From Chlorobiaceae bacterium (lineage in GTDB: Bacteria > Bacteroidota > Chlorobiia > Chlorobiales > Chlorobiaceae), in the NCBI GenBank assembly GCA_013335115.1, contig JAAXWQ010000007.1, positions 1 to 64,000 of the forward strand: 64,000 nucleotides of DNA. The letters run 5' to 3'. The first letter of the stretch is position 1. Each line of letters opens with the position of its first letter. Shown one piece after another: positions 57,909 to 64,000 of this stretch. A model generated the notes under the pieces. That model saw nothing but the letters and a program-made list of their open reading frames with translations. It ran no database searches and was not told the DNA's origin. The position numbers were made by a program, and so were the translations under genes.

Positions 57909-59672
57909 CTATACTTCATCCAGCCTTGACCTCACGGCCAACGCAAGGATCGACAGCGAATAGGGCTTGCTGAGCAACGGCATGCCGCTGACCGGAGATG
58001 CCGCCATCTGCCGGCTCTCCGTGGTGTAGCCCGAAATGAACAGGCACGGCAGGTCCGGGCGCCTTGATGAGAGTTCCCTTGCCAGCTCCCGTCCGTTCAT
58101 GCCGGGCATGATCATGTCGGTGACGAGCAGGTCGATCTGCATGGGCATGGCATCGAACAGGCGGATCGCCTCTTCAGGCCTGCTGGCCTGAAACACCTTG
58201 TAGCCGGATCGTTCGAGGAATTCGGCACTCATCGAACGCACCCCGTCATCGTCCTCGACCAGCAGGATCGACTCGTGCCCACCAGACACGGCGAGCGGAT
58301 TTTCGGAAAGATGCAGTTCAGGCTCGAAACCCGAGACAAGGGGGAGCAGTATCTCGAACGTCGCCCCTTCCCCCACGACGCTCGATACCCTGATGAAACC
58401 GCTGTTCTGCCGGACAATCCCGTAAACTGAAGCAAGCCCGAGGCCGGAGCTTTCCGCCAGGGACTTCGTGGAATAGAATGGTTCGAAAATATTGTCAAGG
58501 ATCGCCGGATCGATACCGGAGCCGTTATCCGCAACGGCAAGAAGGGCATAGTGGCCGGGAGGAATCTCCTGGCGATCCCAGAAAACCGGGCTGAGGATCC
58601 TGAAGTCGGAGACCTTGATGTTCACCACCCCGCAACCACCGATGGCATCGCGTGCATTAACGGTGAGGTTGGCCAGGATCTGGTCGATCTGCGACGGGTC
58701 CATCTTCACCAGCAGCGGCTGCGGGGAACGGGTGTACGAGAGAGTGATGTTTTCGCCGAGCAGGCGTCCGAGCATGTTCATCATGTTGGCGACCGTCGTG
58801 TTCAGGTCGATCACCTCCGGTTTGAAAGGCTGGCTCCGGGCGAAGGCGAGCAACTGCCGGACGAGGTTGGCCGACTTCTGGATACATTTCCGCATCTCCG
58901 ACAATCGTTCGGACCTGAGGTGATGAGCTTGATCGTCCAGGTCCATCAGTTCGACGTTGGAAAGCATGACCTGGAGCATGTTGTTGAAATCGTGGGCGAT
59001 CCCCCCCGCAAGCCGGCCGATCGACTCAAGCCTCATGACCTGGGCCATGGCAGCCTGTAGGGCCGCATTTTCGATCTCGACGATTTTCTGCTCACTGATG
59101 TCGGTCATCGCGATCCGGCACTCGCGAAGATCATTCCTGATTGCCGTATCGATACGCACGCTAACCGGCGTCTCCGAGCTCACAGCATCTGCAGCGCCGG
59201 TCGTTGCCGCTCGCGCCTTCAGGCTGTTTTTCCTGACCAGTCGAACCTCGAAGGATTTCCCCGCTTTTCCCGAAAAAAGGCCTGCAAAAATCTTGGCGAA
59301 CAACGGCTTGTCCATATCGGCGACAAAGTTGCCGAATGCCTCACCCGTGAGCTCCGGACGATCGACGCCCAACATTGCCGCCGTGGCAAGGTTCGCATTC
59401 ATGATGCTGCCGTCGAAGGAGAGGGTGACATAGCCGATCGGGGCAAAGTCGAATAACTCCTTGTACCTCTCGAGGCTCTTCTCGAGTTCGTCCCTCGAAG
59501 CGATCAGCTCCTCGTTCTGCATCTCGAGTTCGACCCGGTGTACGGCAAGCTCATGCATCTCACGCTGCCGATTGTCCGAAGAATCGCCGGGGTCCGGATA
59601 TTGGCCGAGACGCTCTTCGGCAAGCTTTTTCAGGTCATCGAACACTTCTGGGTTTGTTTTGCGCTTGCGCAT
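57909..59672 (-). CDS. Hybrid PAS sensor histidine kinase with C-terminal receiver
   Basis: 587 residues. A coiled-coil start (ELEMQNEELIASRDELEKSL) leads to a PAS domain (about 68-195; FDFAPIGYVTLSFDGSIMNA). The H-box LESIGRLAGGIAHDFNNMLQ has H227. The ATPase domain has N-box LANLTVNARDAI, ADNGSGIDPAILDNIFEPFY and SSGLGLASVYGIV. The receiver (about 468-585) has acidic LLVEDDDG, D519 in LVTDMIMPGMNG and K569. No membrane segment is seen, so the sensor is cytoplasmic. It follows the CheB-CheR-PAS gene and probably shares its signal. Confidence 0.93.
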   Translation of the reverse strand: MRKRKTNPEVFDDLKKLAEERLGQYPDPGDSSDNRQREMHELAVHRVELEMQNEELIASRDELEKSLERYKELFDFAPIGYVTLSFDGSIMNANLATAAMLGVDRPELTGEAFGNFVADMDKPLFAKIFAGLFSGKAGKSFEVRLVRKNSLKARAATTGAADAVSSETPVSVRIDTAIRNDLRECRIAMTDISEQKIVEIENAALQAAMAQVMRLESIGRLAGGIAHDFNNMLQVMLSNVELMDLDDQAHHLRSERLSEMRKCIQKSANLVRQLLAFARSQPFKPEVIDLNTTVANMMNMLGRLLGENITLSYTRSPQPLLVKMDPSQIDQILANLTVNARDAIGGCGVVNIKVSDFRILSPVFWDRQEIPPGHYALLAVADNGSGIDPAILDNIFEPFYSTKSLAESSGLGLASVYGIVRQNSGFIRVSSVVGEGATFEILLPLVSGFEPELHLSENPLAVSGGHESILLVEDDDGVRSMSAEFLERSGYKVFQASRPEEAIRLFDAMPMQIDLLVTDMIMPGMNGRELARELSSRRPDLPCLFISGYTTESRQMAASPVSGMPLLSKPYSLSILALAVRSRLDEV

Positions 59673-59768
59673 GCTCCTTGTCTCCCTGTCAGATCCGGTC
59701 AGGTTATTGTCGTTACGACGTCTAGAGCGTCATTTCAATGAAAAATTGTCGAATGGCCACCTTACACC

Positions 59769-59810
59769 ATCGAAATCGATTTCGAACCCGATGGCGATTT
59801 CGATTTCGAT
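59769..59810. repeat. Interrupted palindrome of ATCGAAATC units
   Basis: ATCGAAATCGAT at 59769-59780 is mirrored by CGATTTCGATTTCGAT at 59795-59810. It lies between the CheB-CheR-PAS gene and the hybrid kinase gene, which are on the same strand. It may be a REP-like hairpin or an attenuator between the two genes. Confidence 0.45.
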
Positions 59811-59826
59811 GACCTAACACCGAGGT

Positions 59827-62763
<2,937 letters not shown>

Positions 62764-62959
62764 GGCGAAACTCAGGCTGTTGATGGTTATATATTATAAG
62801 TTAACAACTGGATCGGTAATATGCCTCAGCAATTCGGCCATACGATCGCCTGATGACGCCGGGACCGCAGGCCAGGATGTGAAAAATGCCCCGGATTGGA
62901 TATATTTGCGTTACCTTCGGCACCTCAACCGCCGGAACCATATAAAACAGGACAGGAAA

Positions 62960-63406
62960 ATGAAAAAGACACTTTCGGCCCTGCTCCTGCTCGGGGCCGT
63001 TTACGGACCGGTGCAGGCGCAGGAGACGAATGCCGGCGGCGGTACCATAAGGGTTACCGTCGGCAACATCCGCAACACGCAGGGGCTGGTCGGCATCGCC
63101 CTCTTCGATACGAAGCAGGGATTCCCCGACAAACCGGACAAGGCGATCGAAGGCCGCAGCGTGCCGGCCGGCGATCATTGCGTCGTCGTGTTCGCCAACG
63201 TCCCCTACGGCACCTATGCCGTCAGCGTGCTGCACGATGAAAACGGCAACGGAAGAATGGACAAGAACTTCATCGGCATCCCCAGGGAGGGGTTCGGCAC
63301 TTCGAACAACCCGAAGATCAGGCGGGGCCCTCCGTCGTTCACCGAGTCATCGTTCACCCTCGAGGAGAGCGACCTTGCCATGAAAATCGACATCAACTAC
63401 TTCTGA
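62960..63406 (+). CDS. Exported DUF2141 protein
   Basis: 148 residues from MKKTLSALLLLGAVYGPVQA at 62960, after AGGAAA. The signal peptide ends at AQA-like VQAQ. The mature part, TIRVTVGNIRNTQGLVGIAL, FDTKQGFPDKPDKAIEGRSV and AVSVLHDENGNGRMDKNFIG, is the DUF2141 pattern. DUF2141 proteins are periplasmic and of unknown function. It is divergent from the CheB-CheR-PAS gene. Confidence 0.85.
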   Translation: MKKTLSALLLLGAVYGPVQAQETNAGGGTIRVTVGNIRNTQGLVGIALFDTKQGFPDKPDKAIEGRSVPAGDHCVVVFANVPYGTYAVSVLHDENGNGRMDKNFIGIPREGFGTSNNPKIRRGPPSFTESSFTLEESDLAMKIDINYF

Positions 63407-63528
63407 AGACTGCCCGATGCCAGGCGTATGCACCTGCGGTGATTGCCGATACCCGGACACCAGGGAATCCTACGCCCGGGTAGGTTCTCCTCGCATTTCC
63501 ACATCCATGTAGTATTCCGCCCCCGGAC

Positions 63529-63561
63529 CGGCAACAGGTTACTGCTATTAACCTGTTGCCG
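63529..63561. terminator. Perfect 12-base inverted repeat, possible terminator or operator
   Basis: CGGCAACAGGTT at 63529-63540 pairs exactly with AACCTGTTGCCG at 63550-63561, loop ACTGCTATT. It lies 123 bases after the DUF2141 stop and 94 before the next ATG. No T run follows. Confidence 0.5.
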
Positions 63562-63654
63562 CATATCACCTTGCCCGAGACACTCCATCGTGGCACGTTT
63601 GTTGTTGGATGAACATCAGGTCTTCTATGGAATCCAACAAAAAAACAGACAAGG

Positions 63655-64000
63655 CATGAGCAGTTTCATCACGGCATACGGCACGCTCGACGGAGTCGAG
63701 TTCAGGACCCTTTTCTCGAACGGCAAGACCGACGGTTGCCTTGTCGGCAGGAAAAACAGCCTGACAACCCCTTACGGAGAGCTGATCCCCCAATACGAGG
63801 CCGAAGACATGGGGCGCAGGCCGGTCAAACCGCTCTATTTCTACAAAAGTGGAGCCATCAAATCGGTCGCCCTGCAGGCGCAGACGCTCCTGGAGACTCC
63901 GGTCGGCCCGGTACCCGCCGAACTCGTCACGTTCCATGAATCGGGCAGCATTAAACGCGTCTTCCCCCTCGACGGAAGGCTCTCGGGATTCTGGACATCG
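63655..64000 (+). CDS. Unidentified protein, 5' part (truncated by the window end)
   Basis: The open frame from the ATG at 63655 runs past the window edge; at least 115 residues are visible. It starts MSSFITAYGTLDGVEFRTLF and continues SNGKTDGCLVGRKNSLTTPY, with PLYFYKSGAIKSVALQAQT and VTFHESGSIKRVFPLDGRLS. The repeated Y/H-x-SGxIKxV units resemble repeat proteins of the MORN or toxin-antitoxin-repeat type, which is only an impression. No ATG occurs in frame upstream. Ribosome site is weak. Confidence 0.6.

Overview
The window reads as chromosomal DNA of a green sulfur bacterium (Chlorobiaceae). The strongest taxonomic marker is a BchC-type bacteriochlorophyllide dehydrogenase (42594-43550). 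A sigma-54 gene, DUF3109 and DUF2934 proteins, lipoproteins of Bacteroidota/Chlorobiota type and a mostly high-GC, densely packed gene layout agree with this. The genus cannot be fixed by eye. Almost everything is housekeeping or envelope biology; there is no prophage, CRISPR array, rRNA or tRNA that I can recognise.

Left edge (1-890): the terminus of an IS21-like element (three 24-base direct repeats ending at about 128), a response-regulator receiver gene broken at a run of eleven C (603-613), and two hairpin repeats. Next comes a minus-strand operon (5984 to 891): flippase-like membrane protein, unassigned glycosyltransferase-like protein, NeuA-type CMP-sugar synthetase, KdnB-like alcohol dehydrogenase and KdnA-like aminotransferase. 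I read this as making, activating and placing an amino-sugar of the Kdo8N type on the outer envelope.

6468-17909: an acyl-CoA synthetase, a MutY-type glycosylase without its iron-sulfur cysteines, a metallo-beta-lactamase-fold hydrolase, the conserved ffh-rpsP-rimM-trmD-rplS operon, a heptose kinase, and an S41 protease followed by two tandem START/SRPBCC proteins. 17910-18848 is a gene-free stretch with a very AT-rich core. 18849-30400: RidA, ThiE-ThiD, UDP-glucose dehydrogenase, a coiled-coil lipoprotein, a lipase-like hydrolase, leucyl aminopeptidase, an SNase with an Ada-like cysteine tail, an NrnA-like DHH protein, a winged-helix regulator, RlmN and an unknown protein.

30414-46152: adk, priA, DoxX and a TPR protein, aroQ, hslVU, rpoN with a DUF3109 protein, folD, radA, a small membrane protein, bchC, and an incomplete nucleoside-type ABC importer. 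46304-58000: a histone-like DUF2934 protein, a 55-residue membrane protein, a PASTA protein, a polyprenyl synthase, tatC, an esterase, coaE, sodB, lipoproteins, RlmI, a CorA-type transporter and a HAD phosphatase. 57909-62763 holds a two-gene sensory module: a CheB-CheR-PAS fusion and a hybrid histidine kinase. The right edge has a DUF2141 protein and the start of an unidentified gene cut by the window end.

All calls come from reading translated motifs and spacing by eye; no database search was run.
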